A DNA stretch of 64,000 nt from Rhizaria sp. SCN 62-66 (Eukaryota; Rhizaria, unplaced). The stretch spans positions 54,668 through 118,667 of the forward strand of contig MEDY01000034.1 of the NCBI GenBank assembly GCA_001724265.1, given 5' to 3'. The position numbers were made by a program, and so were the translations under genes. The notes beneath the pieces were generated by a model. That model made no database searches and was not told the DNA's origin. It saw nothing but the letters and a program-made list of their open reading frames with translations. Positions 11,301 through 23,700 of the stretch are shown in pieces (the stretch's first letter is position 1; each line of letters opens with the position of its first letter).

Positions 11301-14300
11301 TAGACTTCTCAGCGAACACAGACCCGTGGCGGACGCCGTTGTCGCGGAAAAGCGGCAGCTCGGCGGCCGACAGCAGCGTCGGCAGCTTGCCCGACTGCGC
11401 GCGGGTCCACGCCCCGTGCAGGTCGGCTGTGGCCCGGAACGCCGGATCCAGCTCCTGCCACGCCGCGGGGTCGAAGAACGGGTTGTGGTGGAACGGGATG
11501 ACCGCGGGCAGTCCGGCAGCTTGGCCGAGAAACGCAAACGCGCCCAGTGCATGGGTGTCGTGCCCGTGAGCCATGCACACCTGCATGTACGACATCCACA
11601 GCTTCACCGAGTCGGCGAGATTTGCCTTGAGCGCGGTCGACATGACCTTCTTAGCGTCTTCGACACCCGTGCTCTCACCGCCTGCAGCGACGGCCTGCAT
11701 CAGCATCGAAAACAGGTCGCTGTTGACGGGCTCGCCCTCGGCCAGCGCCTTGTTCACCATCGCCAGCGCGCGCTCGACCTGGCCCGCCGCCGACACGGCG
11801 TGCAGACGCGCCTGCAGCGCCGACTCGTCGGTGACACCGCCGATGGTGAGCGAGGCGCGCAGCCGCTCCAGCCCGGGGTCGTGGCTGGAGCCGTGGCTCT
11901 CGCCGCCGGAGCTGAGGAACGCGTCCTCGATCTCAGCGACCTCGCGCTGCTCCTTGGCGATGTTGTCCTGCAGCACCGAGTGCACGCGGTCGACCACGTC
12001 CGCGGGCGCGTTGTCGCGCGCGCAGATCGCCAGCACCTGCGTAAAGGTCACCGCGGTGGGCGCGACGTCCATGGACTTCATTTTACCGAGCAGCGCGACG
12101 GCGGCGCGCCACGTCGTGCAACACGACAGCGCGACGTTGTATGCCACCGCGTCGGGCCCTTCGTGGCCGGCCTCGTCCGCCGCGCGCTCGAGCCAGCGGA
12201 TGACCGTGAGCGCGCTCTCCTCCTCCCACTGGCCCGGCGCGCCGCCGTCGGCCAGCGCGGAGAGGACCTGCGTGTAGGTGTGCAGCGACGGCTCGTAACC
12301 GGCGCGGCGCAGCACGCTGAGCAGCGACAGCGCGGCGGCGGGGTCGCCCAGCGCGCGGCAGCGGACAATCGCGGCCGAGACGTTGGCCTCGGAGGCCTGC
12401 GCGCCGGGGCGGTTGCGCGCGATCTGCCGGTACACGAGCGCGACGAACGCGTCGTCGGCGCCGATGCGCAAGAGCTCCTCCAGCACGAGGTCGTACGTCA
12501 TCGACGTCGGCTCGGGCCCGCCCGCGGCGTAAGGCGTGAAGTTGCCCGTCGGCAAACACGCGTCGAGGTTGAGCGCGCGCGTGCCCTCGGCGACGCGGCT
12601 CTGCGCGGCGGCCAGCGCGCCCGTGGCAACGCCGGCGCCGGGGAGCCCCAGCACGGCGCGCACGCGCTGCTCGTCCGTCGTCGCCGCGAAGCGCGTGTCG
12701 GACGCGCACGCGCGGCGCACAGTGGCGAGCTTCGCCGTCTGTGCGCGGGTGAGGCGGCGCGTCTCGGTGCTGCCGTCCTCACGCGTCAGAGTCACCGTCA
12801 CGCGCGCGTCGTCGCTCGAGGCTGCGCCGACGTCCGCGTTGGCGGATGTGTCGGTCGTGAACAGGTCGGACTTGAGCTCGCGACAGTGCAGCTGCATGTC
12901 GCCCGCCACGAGCCCGCCCGGCAGAGCTGCCGCGACGGTCTGCAGCGCGGGGGCGCCGTACGCGCGCTCGATGCCGACCGTAAGCGAGGCGGCCGCGGCC
13001 GAGGGCAGTGCGGCGCCGAGCAGGGTCGGGTCCGCGTCGGGGTTCGCCGAGGCCAGCAGCGCGGCGCCGGGCAGCGAGCGCGCGAACGCGGTCTCGATCA
13101 GCGACACGAGCATCGCGGCGTGCCGCCGGTGCTGCTCGGAGCGCGCAAATGCGCGCGCAGCCGCCACGGACGCGGCGCGCGCGCCCGAGAGTGCGGCAAT
13201 GGTGGTTGGCAGCGGCGCGAGCGCGCGGGGCAGCGAGGCCAAGAACGCGTTAAGGTGGTACGGCGACGGCGCGGGCGTGGTGAACTCGGTGCTGAACCGG
13301 CCCGAGAGCGCGTGCCACTGCTCTTGCAGCGGGAGGCGCGAGAGGGAAACGAGCGGAACCATGCTCACAACGGTCTCCGCGGGCGTTGTCGAGCTCGAAG
13401 CACTCTGCTGTTCGGAGCTCTCGCCTGCGGCCATGGAAGCGCTTTTGTTCGACGTGATGCCGTGGCGCGCGTCCTCCTTGGCGGCGAACCGCATCGCGGC
13501 CTCGAGCTTCGAGTCGAGCATCACAGGCGGCGCGGCGTCGTCGAACGGGTTGCCCTCGTCCCAGCCATCCTCGGCAGCCAGCGCGCCCGCGCCTGGCGCG
13601 CCCGCGCCGCTCGCACCGTCAAAGTTAAGTGCATTGCCATCGGTATGGGCGCCCGCGACGGCGCTGGCGAAGGCCGCAGCGTTGCTAGCCGTGACCGGCG
13701 CATACACCGTGGCTGCCGCAGCCGCCGACGCGCCTGTGGACACGGCGAGCACGTCGCCGTAGAGCGCCGCGTCGGGCTGCGCGTCGCCGTCCAGCAGCAC
13801 CATGCGGCGCGCGGCGTAGGCGGACTCGTCGAGCGCGTGGTGCGAGTGCGCGACGGGCGCGGTAACGACGCAGCGCGGCACGGCGAGCGACGCCAGCAGC
13901 GTGTGCGCGAGCACGGGCCAGCGCATCTCGGCGCACAACCGCAACAGCGGCGTGTAGAGCGCCGCGTCGGCGTCGCGGCCCAGCGCCTGCGCCTCGGCCA
14001 GCAGCGAGAAGAGCGTCGACACGGCGTCCGGCACGCGCACCTCGGGGCAGCGCGCGAGCCAGTCGTCGTGCGCCACGGCCGCGGGCGCCTGCGCCAGAGA
14101 GCTTTCGCCGCGGCGGTCGTCGAAGCGAGCGCGGACGCTGCGCATCTGTGCGTAGGCAAGCTCGTCCTCGGTCTCGGGCAGCAGCAGCGCCAGCGTGGGG
14201 ATCGCGTCCTCGAGCGCGGCCACGTCAGCCACCGTCGGCACCGGGCAGGTGCTCCACGTGATCACCGCAGCGCTGGTCGCCCCGGCGTCGCGTGCACTCG

Positions 14301-16086
14301 GGATGGCGTCACTGTGGGCGTGACTGGGTGCGGCGCCGCTCGCCTCACTCGGGGCCGCGCGGCCCATCAGCTGGCAGTGCGCAGCCCAATCCGCAAGCGC
14401 GGTGAGGTAGTCGCGCGCGTCTGCGTTCTCTGGCAGCAGCAGCACGTGGGCAGCGAGCACGGGCCGCCACGCCGCGACGGCCGCCAACGATGGCTCATCC
14501 AGCCCGCTCGGCAGCGGCGCCGCGCGCGGCCACAGCGGCCGCACCGCCGGCAACGCCGCGAAGGCCGCCGCGACGTCCACGTCCACGGCCGCGTCCGCGC
14601 CCGCGGCATCCTTGTGCGCGTGCGCGGGGAGGGCGGCGAGCGCGGCGGCGAAGGGCGAGGGGGAGAAGTAGCCCGCGCCGGGCGGGCAGACGGGCACGGC
14701 GGATGGCACGGCCTCGCGGGGCGCGGCGAGCAGCGCCGCGCACAGCGCAGTCACGGGCGAGAGCGCCTCCGCGAGCGGCTGCTGCAGCGCCGCGCCCGCG
14801 TCGTCGAACAGCGCCGTCCGCGCGCGCCCGTCGTCGGAAGACGCGTTGTTGTAGAACGACGTCAGCGGGCTGCTGCGGCCAAAGTCGTCAGCAGAGGCCG
14901 CGGCGCCCCCGCCGCCGCGGGAGGCGTTGCCGGTGATGAGGCCCAGCAGCGTGAGCCGGCCCTCGAGCTGGACCTTCTGGAAGACGTCCACCTCGTCGGG
15001 CGCCCAGTCCGCGGACGCGTGGTTGACGCAGCCGCTCTTCCTGAGCGCGGCGCCCGCGCTGGTGCCGAAGTCGCCGCGCGGGATGGCGTCCAACTAGCGC
15101 TCGGCGGCCTCGCGCGCGCGCTCGCGGGCCTCAACCTCGGGCCCATGTTCGCGCCGCGCCGCCTCGGTCATCTCGGCCCACAGCCGGCCCAGCACGGCCG
15201 CGTACGTCGCCACGCATGGTACCAGGCGGAAGGTGCGCCGCATGGTGTTGAAGAGCTCGAGGGCGGCTGAAGTCTCGTCGTGGCGCAGCGCGTCGGCGAT
15301 GGCGCGGTCAAACAGCGCGCCCAGCGCGGGGTCGTCCGCCTCCACGGCCAGGCACGGCAGTGCGCCCAGCGCCAGTGCGTCCGCGGGCAACGCGGCCTGA
15401 GACAGGGCCGCGTGGCTGAAGCGATTGGCGAGCGTGCCCGCGGTGACGTAGAGCGCCTGGCGCGAGCTGTGCCGCGACTGCCGCGCGGCGCGCGAGTCGT
15501 ACGCGCCGCCGTCGAGCGCGCCGCCGTCGCCCGCGGCGTCCGTGTCGAACCGGTCCCGCGAGCGGGCTGAGGGCCCGAAAGAGTTGAGCGCCGGCCCCCA
15601 GAAGAAGGTGTCGACAGTGGACACGCGCGGCGCCAGCGGGTCCAGCGAGACGCGAGACGCGGGTTCGTCCTCGCGCTCGCCCAGCGGCCGCAGCGGCGGC
15701 GCGGTGGTGGCGGGGGCGGCAGCAGCGGGGGCGGCGACAGCGGGCGCAGCGACAGGGGCACTGGAGGAGAAGTGGCGCGCAGACGAGGCGTGCGCGTGCA
15801 GCGCGGCGCGGTGAGACGCGCGCTGGGAGAGCTCTTGGCCGGACACAGCGGTACTATCCACAAGCGTGCGCGCGGACATGAGCGGTGATGTTTGTGAATA
15901 AGCTGGAGCCTGAGTATGGACAGCCGCAGCTGATGAACAAGAGAGAGGCGCTCCAGCAACGGACATGGACTGTACGGTGGGTGCGGAGGGGCCGTAGGCC
16001 AGGGACGAGGCCGCACCAAGGGTGGGCGTGCGTGAAATAAACGCGCGGGTGCCCAAAATGGGGCGGGCCAACAGCCTTGAGGTCAT
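8335..16086 (-). CDS. Giant PPR-like, probably mitochondrial protein with three in-frame TAG codons
   Basis: One reading frame runs from the ATG at 16086 to a TAA at 8335-8337 (2583 residues) if TAG is sense. TAG occurs at 15094-15096 (codon 331), 8800-8802 (codon 2429) and 8761-8763 (codon 2442). No TAA or TGA interrupts the frame. The N-terminus MTSRLLARPILGTRAF is basic and hydroxylated, like a mitochondrial presequence. Residues about 1205-1375 hold tandem helical-pair units of PPR type, such as GYEPSLHTYTQVLSALADGG, then AVAYNVALS and PTAVTFTQVLAICA. Similar units precede the first TAG. PPR proteins bind organellar RNA, so a mitochondrial RNA role is inferred. The tail after the last TAG has no nearby in-frame ATG, so it is unlikely to be a separate gene. 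An alternative for the 3' end is a short intron of 60-70 bp, but no GTACGT or GTATGT donor is present. Confidence 0.72.
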
Positions 16087-16594
16087 GAAGGCTGTGGGAG
16101 TGCTCACACAACGCAGCTTGTGAGCAGTTGGTGCGTGGGGTAAAAAGAGTGTGTGTAAAGAGTGTTACTCAGATTCTACAGAGGTTTAATTAAAGACAGT
16201 AAAATAAAAGTGACGTAAAAATCTGGGCATTTGGTGGTGTGACTATTGAACGAATATCTGTTAGGATATAGTTGCTTTCAGGTGAGGCACTTGTCACCCT
16301 CATCGACCGAGATGGGCAAGCTGGAAGATCTCGCCGTCGAGCAACGGATAGGGTGAAAAAAAAACCTATATTGCAGATCGAAACATCCGTCTACGCTTTT
16401 GTGTTTTGGGTAACACAGACCCCACGTCTGTTTTTATATGTTTTTCTTTTAATAAGTTCTCAACCTGATAATATTCTTGTCAAACCCGCTTCGTGTACAG
16501 GCTGTGTAGAAACTGACAAAACTCTTGCCATCGCGCCTCTCTTGCTAAGCAGCAACTCGCGTCATCGACAGTGAGAAGAGCTGCAGAGGTTAGG
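16087..16594. other. Divergent AT-rich intergenic region
   Basis: This lies between two divergently transcribed genes. A 100-codon open frame at 16272-16574 has AT-rich non-coding composition and no recognisable protein, so I treat it as chance. Promoters for both genes are presumably here. Confidence 0.5.
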
Positions 16595-19500
16595 ATGGAC
16601 CTGCCTGGTGATGGGGCTGCAACGGGTGAACTAGGCTTTGCTCCGCCAGTGACTGCCGCTTCGCCAAGCCCCCGCTACGCTCCTGCCCCACCCCACCTCA
16701 AGGAGATGCCTCACCGTCTTCGCGTCGAGGCCCCCACTGTCACAATGCCTGCAGAGAGTACAAAGCCGCATGCAGCGACTGAAGACGCGCTGTTTTTACC
16801 GATTACACCTTCGATTGGCGATGATATTGAGTCGCCGGAGCATCAAAATCAATCTAGACGCAACCCAACAACAGATGCCAGAGCACCTGCCGCTCACACC
16901 CACACCGCCAGCAGCCCTGGTTACGCGCCTCCAGTTCGCGTGAGCGTGAGCGTGCTGACGGTCGCCTCCCCGGCGCAGTCGCCCGTGGTGTCCCCGTCGC
17001 ATTCGCAGCCGTTCGCGGCGCTGCCGATGCCCGAGTACGGCGCCGCGACGCTGACGGCCGCACCCAGCGAAGCTTCCGCAAGCACCAGCGACGTCGGCTC
17101 GCCGCGCAACGCCGCCGCCAGGGGCTACGGTTACGGCGCGCACTACGCTAATAGCGCGGGGGACGCTGCGAGCGCGGGTCCGGCTAGCAGCCGAACCGCT
17201 GCGTCGGGCTACAGCAGCCGGCACACGGTGGGCTCGCCGTCGTCGCGGCCCGCGTCGCTGGCGTTTCCGCCGCTGATCGCCGCGTTGAACGCGCTCGCGA
17301 TCGCGCCCGAGTCCGTCCCGCTGCCGCCCACGCCGCGCGCGCTACACCAGTGGTTCGCGGCCCGCGCCGCGTAGGATGCCGCAGCACGCGCTGAAGCGCG
17401 GGGACGGGCCGAGGCAGAGGCAGCGGCGGCGAGAGAGAAAGCCGCGCTGGTCAAGGACATCGGTGTCGTGATGACGTCGACGCTGGTCACAGTTGCTGCG
17501 ACGCCAAATTTCCCCGTGCACAGCGGTGCTCAGAACAACAGCAACGTCCAGAGCTCCAAACAGAACTCGAGCAGTGGCATTACATCATCTGCAAGTGCGT
17601 CTGCAAACAGCGACAACAGCACCAACAACAGCAGCGGCGGCGGCAACAAGACTCCACGCACGACTGCACCGACTGCTCCTGTCGCCGGTCCTCTCGGCGC
17701 CAGCGCTGGGACGCCACGTGCGATGGCACCGATGGTGCTCGTGTCCGTGGCCGCAGAAGCGCACGATGTCGCCCTCGGCCACCCCCCGCTCAGCCACGCG
17801 CAAGGCGACCACGCGAGCTCGCAGCCTGGCACGGTCGCGGTGGACGGCGAACCCGTGTCCGCGACCGCGGCCGCGCTCATTGCAGCGCACCGCGCGCAGC
17901 TGGCCGCCGCCAGCAAAGGCAGCAAAGGCAGCAGTAGAAGCAGCAGCGACACGACCAATGTGGGCGGAAACAGTGCGAGGCGTGTGGTTGCTCCTGGCCT
18001 TGCCGTCACAACGACTGCAGCCAATGTAAGCGGTCGTTTGAATGCTAATGCGACTCTGATGCCGTTTCGCTCGCGCTACACAATGATGCCACCTGCGCCT
18101 GCAAACAGCGTCAACAACAGCGGAAATGCAATGGCGAACCAAAGTGACGCAAAGACAACGGAGCAGCAACAAGGCTCTTTAAGTGCTAAATCTGCGTTGA
18201 ATGTCAACCCCGCTAAGTCTATCTTCGCGAGTCCCAAGCTTGCTGCGCTTGCCGCGCTCGGCTCCGCGAGCAGTGGCAACGGCAACTTCGGGAGCACAAG
18301 CACCATTCTGCCCCTCTCCAGCCCCAATGCGAACGACGAGGCAAGCAACGCTGAGATCGGCACTACGAGTCACGGAGTTCACACTGAAACCGCCGCGCGC
18401 CCTCCCCTCTTGACGGCTGCGGGGGGCGCGAACGCAGGCGCTGGCGTCACTGCTGGTGCCGGCTCTGGGGTGTTACACTCCGCTCTCCGGAGACAGCCAA
18501 ACAAGCCTCCCGCTTCGGACACCGTCACCGCGGTCACCGTTGCCGCAGCGTCTGCGGGCGTAGCCGACGCACCGGCTACTTTTAGCGGCATGCATCATGA
18601 TGAGAACGCAGACGGTGAACGACAGAGTGTCGCTACACTCGGTGGTCTGATGGGACATGGACTATTTGCCGACTCCGCAGCGCAAGAAGAACAGTATCTT
18701 GATCGGAATCACCAGCACAACAACGGCATGTTGCTGTCAGACATGTTCTCTGGGTCTGCACATGTCGGAGCTCGGCACGGCAACGACAGTGCTGAGTCTG
18801 GTGCTGGGTGTGGGTTCGAGTCAGTCGAGTATGACTCACTCGACATGGCGCTTGCGTCAGCCTACCCCGTCCCCCCAGCCGCTCACAGTCCGGCCTACAG
18901 CTGCAGTCTCTTTCCGAGCAACGGACTCGCCGGTGCTACAGGGAGTATTGCAGCGAGCGGCAGCCGCTCTAGCGTGCTACTTGCAGCGGCGTCGGCGTCC
19001 CTGCACGCGCGGCCAACGCCGGCTAAACCGAAGGCAAGCAGCCTGCTGCCAACGACAGCAGCGGCGACTCCTGCGCGGCCCGCCGCGGGAAGCGCCGCCA
19101 CCGCCACGAGGCAGCGCAGTGCGAAAAAGCCAGACAATGATGCGAGCAGCGAAGTCAAGGGTCCAGATGCCGCTGTGGCTCCGGAAGCTGTTAAAGAGCT
19201 GTCTGATGCCACAGCGCATGGTGATGCTCAGAGCAAGGTTGCAGGTGGAAGTGTGAAGAGTGACGCAAAGGGCAAAGCGACTGAGAGCTCTGCAGTTGAC
19301 GCCGCGTCGCTCACAGTCGACCACGGGCCCGTTGTGCCGTACCGCTCGGCGAACGCGTCCCACGGTCACTCTGCTCGCGACAAATCGACCCATAGTCACG
19401 GTGTGGAACACCAGAAAGATCAGGATCAGCATCATCCGCAAGCGAAGCCTCGCACCCGCACCTCTGCTGCTGTTGCGCTTCCTGAAGCTGCAGCTGAGAT

Positions 19501-20629
19501 TAGTCTCAACGACTTGCTGCTGCCCGACTTTGCGCCTGCCACGCTGTCGCCCGCCGAAGCCGCCGCCGCTGCGGCAGCCGCGCGCGCGTATGGGCCCAAG
19601 CGCGGTCGCGGAGCCTCCACCTTGCCTTCCGCGACGAAAGGCGCGAGCGCGGCGTCTCAAACAAGAGTGGCTGGTGCAAGCGCTCTTGATAGAAATGCAG
19701 AGTTGGGACAAGATGGCGGAAAGATCAAAAGCCGCAATGTGAGCCCACTTAGCAGCAGTAAGTCGACCCGTGCGCTATTGCCAATGCGCGGTCCGCTGTT
19801 GCTCCAGTTTCCCAAAACTGAGCCGACAACTGTAACTGCGCCTGACGCCGTGGCGAAGAGCTGGGCGACGGCCAACAACAACGCACAGCGCCAGGCCGCT
19901 GACACTGACAACCACGGTGCCGATGGCACTTGCGAAGATGAGGCTGTTGGTAAGCACAGCACTTTTCTTCGTGCCAACGCGGCCAAATTCTCGTACGCGT
20001 TCCAGCAACAGCGCAGTTCTCCTGCGAAGGCACCCGCAAACAGCGGTGCCAGCACAAGCACAGCGACTGCGATCAAGCCGAGTGTTGCTGCGGCTGCGGC
20101 GGCCGCTGCGAAGGCCGATTGCGGTCGGCCGCGGCGCCGCCAGTCCGCGATTCTGGCCGGCCCGCAGTCGGGCTGGGGCGCGGACATGGCGCTGGACTTC
20201 AGCCAGTTCAAGGCGCCGCCGCCTGAGGAGCCCGCAAGCGTCGCTGACGCTGCGCCTGTGGCGGATGCAGCAGCGATTTCTCCGGTGGCAGTTACGGATG
20301 TTGCGGCAGATTCTAAGGCAACGGGTGTCACTGATGCTGCGAATGATAGCGCCACCAGCAAGAGGGCTGTTGGCACGACGAGTGGCGCGTTCGCGTTCTA
20401 CCAGAACCAGGCAGCCACGCTGTCTGCGCAGCGCACCAGCGGTGCGACGCACCGGCTGCTGCGAGGTCCCCACGTCGCCGTCGCGCCAATGACCGTGGGC
20501 GCCGCCCAGCTGGGGCTGGGGCCGACGCCGGCGGCGGCGAATGGGCTGTCTCCGTATAACTACAAGTACCAGCAAGCGGTCGCTCCAGCGGGTACGGCTG
20601 GTCAACAACGCAAGAACAAATAGCTATGA
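16595..20629 (+). CDS. Unrecognised low-complexity protein with two in-frame TAG codons
   Basis: A continuous frame from the ATG at 16595 ends at a TGA (20627-20629), giving 1344 residues if TAG is sense. TAG lies at 17372-17374 (codon 260) and 20621-20623 (codon 1343, two codons before the TGA). Across the first TAG the protein reads QWFAARAA-x-DAAARAEARG, an uninterrupted Ala/Arg/Glu-rich helix. The protein is rich in Ser, Ala, Asn and Thr, with basic patches such as GPKRGRG and GRPRRRQSA. No domain is recognisable. The second part also has an ATG at 17468, so two genes could be argued. However, 31 codons of helix-like sequence in the same frame join the first TAG to that ATG. Function is unknown. 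Confidence 0.62.
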
Positions 20630-20796
20630 CGACATCAAGCGTCAGCTCAAATTTATCTAGTTTTTCTTTACTTTAGTTCAACATCATACTTATCGAATAC
20701 ACTATCATTGTATTGAAACTTAAAACGTGTGTATTACTGTAAATATCGTCCCTTCAATTGATTTGCGGATCAACATGTGCGACTATGTCTTAAAAT

Positions 20797-23700
20797 TTAC
20801 TCGGTATCCGTTTCGATCGTAATCGCCTTAGCAATGTTGCGGCCGGCCCTGATAAACGCTTCCATGCGCTCCTTTTTGGTCTTGGCCTTTTCAGCAAACT
20901 GGCCCGCCGCCTCCGCAGCCTTGGCTGCAGTGCAGTCGAGGTCCACCTCGAGGTGCTCGTGCCGCACCGTCATCGGCGTCGACAGCATCGGCCGAGCGCT
21001 CTCGGCTGCGAAATCGCCCTCGGCCTCCGCAACGCTGCGCGCGAACGCGGCCGCGCCCGCGATGGCCGCTGCTGATAGCCCGGGACGCGACTTCGGCCTG
21101 GGCGTTACCGGCTGCAGTCGCGCCTGCTGTCCGGGCTCCGCCGCGAGCTGGGCGAAGAGCTGCTGCTGCCGCAGTGAGGCGCGCTGCCGCAGCTCCTCCG
21201 CGGTCGGCGGCGCGGCGGACAGCGGCACGCCCATGTCTGGCGTCTTGCTCACAACAACGGAGCCGCCGCCGCGGCCGCCGCGAGCCCCACCGCGAGCGCC
21301 GCCACGTCCACGGATGCTGCCGCCGCGCCCGCGGAAGCCGCCGCGGTTGCGCACACTGGCGGCGACGGCGGCGGCGGCGGCCGTGCGCTGTGCCTGCAGG
21401 GACACCGACACCGGTATAGGCGCAAGTGCGGGTGATGCCTCGAGAATGAAGCGGTTTGGTGGGCGCCTCGCCGCACCTGCCTGTGCTAGGGTAATCTGTG
21501 GCAACGACCCCTCAGGCGCAGCTGCGTAGCCGTGATCGGTGTCGATGGTATCGTCAGCAAAGTCGATCGCGTCGTCGGCGCCGCCGCCGTAGTCGAACTC
21601 GTGTAGGCTGTCGCTGCGCGCGTCAAAAGAGACGTGCCTGCCGCCGGCGTGGGGCGGGGAAGTCAGGCCGCCGCCTCCGCGCGCCGCCTCGACCTCGGCG
21701 AACGCGCTGCTGCCCCAGCCGCGAGCGCCGTAGTCGCCTCCTGGGCCGCCGCTGACGTCCACACTCTCGAACTCAAACGAGCGGCTGGTGTTGGCCGAGC
21801 CGGGTGACGTAAAGCGGTACTCGGTAGCGCTGATGTTTGTCGCGCGCGTGCGGTCGCTATGGTGAGCTGATGTCTGCAGCGAAGCCAGCGCCGGTGACGC
21901 TGAGTGTGACAGTGACAACGACGAGTGAGTCGATGAAGACGACGACGACAACGCTGACGCTGAGGGCGCTGAGCTGTACAACGCGTCCCTGTACTGCGCG
22001 GCCGCGGTCCTCCCCACGGCTGCCGCCGCGACGGCCGCGGCAAGCCCGTCTTGGTAGCCACTGGTGTAGCGCGCCGCGCCCTGATCCACCGCGGAGGCCG
22101 CGCGCTCGGCGTCAGCGAGCACATCGGCCAGCGGCCGCGGCGCCCAGCGCGGCGCCCAGGACGCGCGGGACGCGGGGCTGTAGCCGCCACTGCCGGGGGG
22201 CCGCGGCTGCCGCTGCCGCGACTCATTGTAGTCGTTGTAATTGCGGGCGGAGAGTGGGGCGGAGTCTGGCGGGTACTTAGATGCCGTGTAAGTAGGGCTG
22301 CGCGGGTTGTACTCCGGGTTGTACGTATCCTCAGCCGCCGCGTGCGGACTCGGCAGCCTTGCCTCGGCGCTCTCGCGCTGCTGCTTGGCCTCCTCCTCCT
22401 CCTGTTTATGCGCTGCGGCGCGCTTGGCGGCCGCGATCGACAGATGCAACAGTTCGCGCGCCTGTCGCGCGCTCTCGGCTGCGAGCTCCACCACAGCAGA
22501 CGCGGCGGTGCCGCGGGCGGCGGCCTCGCTGCCGCTGTCATCCCCGTTGCCGAGCGCATCGCCGTACTTCACGTCGCTGTCGCTGTCGCTGTTGTCGACG
22601 TCGTCGTCGGCGGCCTCGCCCAGCTCCTGCCGCAGCGCACGCGCACGCGCACGCGCCTCGGCCGCGGCGGCCTGCGCACGCGCGCGCGGCCGGGCCGCCG
22701 CGGCGACGGCGGCGCTGGTCCGCGCGGCTGCAGCGGCGAGCTCGGCAACCGTCCCGGACCGCTCCGTGACCGTGAGCTGCGCGCGGGTCGCCCTGTCGAG
22801 CCGGGCGAAGCCGTCGGGCGAGAGCAAGGCCGCCGTCTCCGAGTCGTCCTCGTCGCCGGACCCGCGGCCGTAGCTGCTGCCGGCGTCGCTGTCTTCGCCG
22901 CTGCCGCCGCCGCCGCCGCTCTCGTCGCCGCTGCTGTCGCTCTCGCCGCGCGGCGCAAAGCCGCCAGGGCCGAACTCGCCCGGGGCGAAGCGACCGTTGG
23001 TGCCGAAGTGACCGTGGGCGGCGGGGTAGCCGGGCAGCCACGGCGCGGGCGCGAACGCGCCGGGCACTGGGAACGGGTAAGGGCCGTATGGGTAAGGGGG
23101 GTAGCCGCCCATGTATGGGGCTTGTGGTGGCGCGAAGTACGGACTGAACGGTGGGAACGCGCCGCCGCCTCCGGGCCCAAGCGGCTGGGCAGCGCCGGAA
23201 GTGCTGGAGCCGGCGGCGCTCGCCCCTGGCGGGACCAGGACAAAGCGGAACCCCGTGCTGTCGATGGTCGGCACGAGCACGGGCTGCCCTGCCTGTCGCT
23301 GCTGTTGCTGCGCAGTGCGGGGGCGCGCGCCCTGCTTATGCGTGTCGTCGTCTGCGTCAGTCACGTGGGTTGCGGGCCTCTTGAGTCCTTTGCCGCCCGC
23401 GCGCGCCCCCTGCTGCTGCAGCTGCTGCGGGTGCTGCTGCTGCAGATGTGGAAAGAGCTGGCTGTACTGGCTCTGAGCAAGCTGCTGCTGCCATTGCGCT
23501 GCTGCTGCCGCTAGCTGATGCTGCTGCTGTTGCTGTTGCTGCTGCTGTTGTTGCTGTTGTTGCTGCTGTAGTGCAAGCAGCAGCGGCAGAGTCGCGTCAG
23601 TTGTCGGTAGTGCTGTTGATGCGGCTGACTGTGAACCGTTGGGCAGCGAGAAAGTGAAGCCGCCCCACGACACCGTCGGCCGCGCAGCGCCGCCGCCGCC

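Noticed and set aside
15094-15096. TAG as a genuine stop separating two PPR genes, or a nonsense mutation making a pseudogene
   Set aside because: The frame stays open for more than 2000 codons after it, the same pattern recurs in four other genes, and no visible gene terminates at TAG. Sequencing error is unlikely nine times in the same codon class.
10465-15270. A 1601-codon plus-strand open frame opposite the PPR-like gene
   Set aside because: It is Arg/Gly-rich with no recognisable domain. High-GC coding DNA often leaves the antisense frame open. The minus strand has the presequence, PPR-like repeats and sensible codon bias.
16272-16574. A 100-codon plus-strand open frame in the intergenic region
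   Set aside because: It has AT-rich, non-coding composition, no protein similarity and unlikely codon use compared with neighbours.
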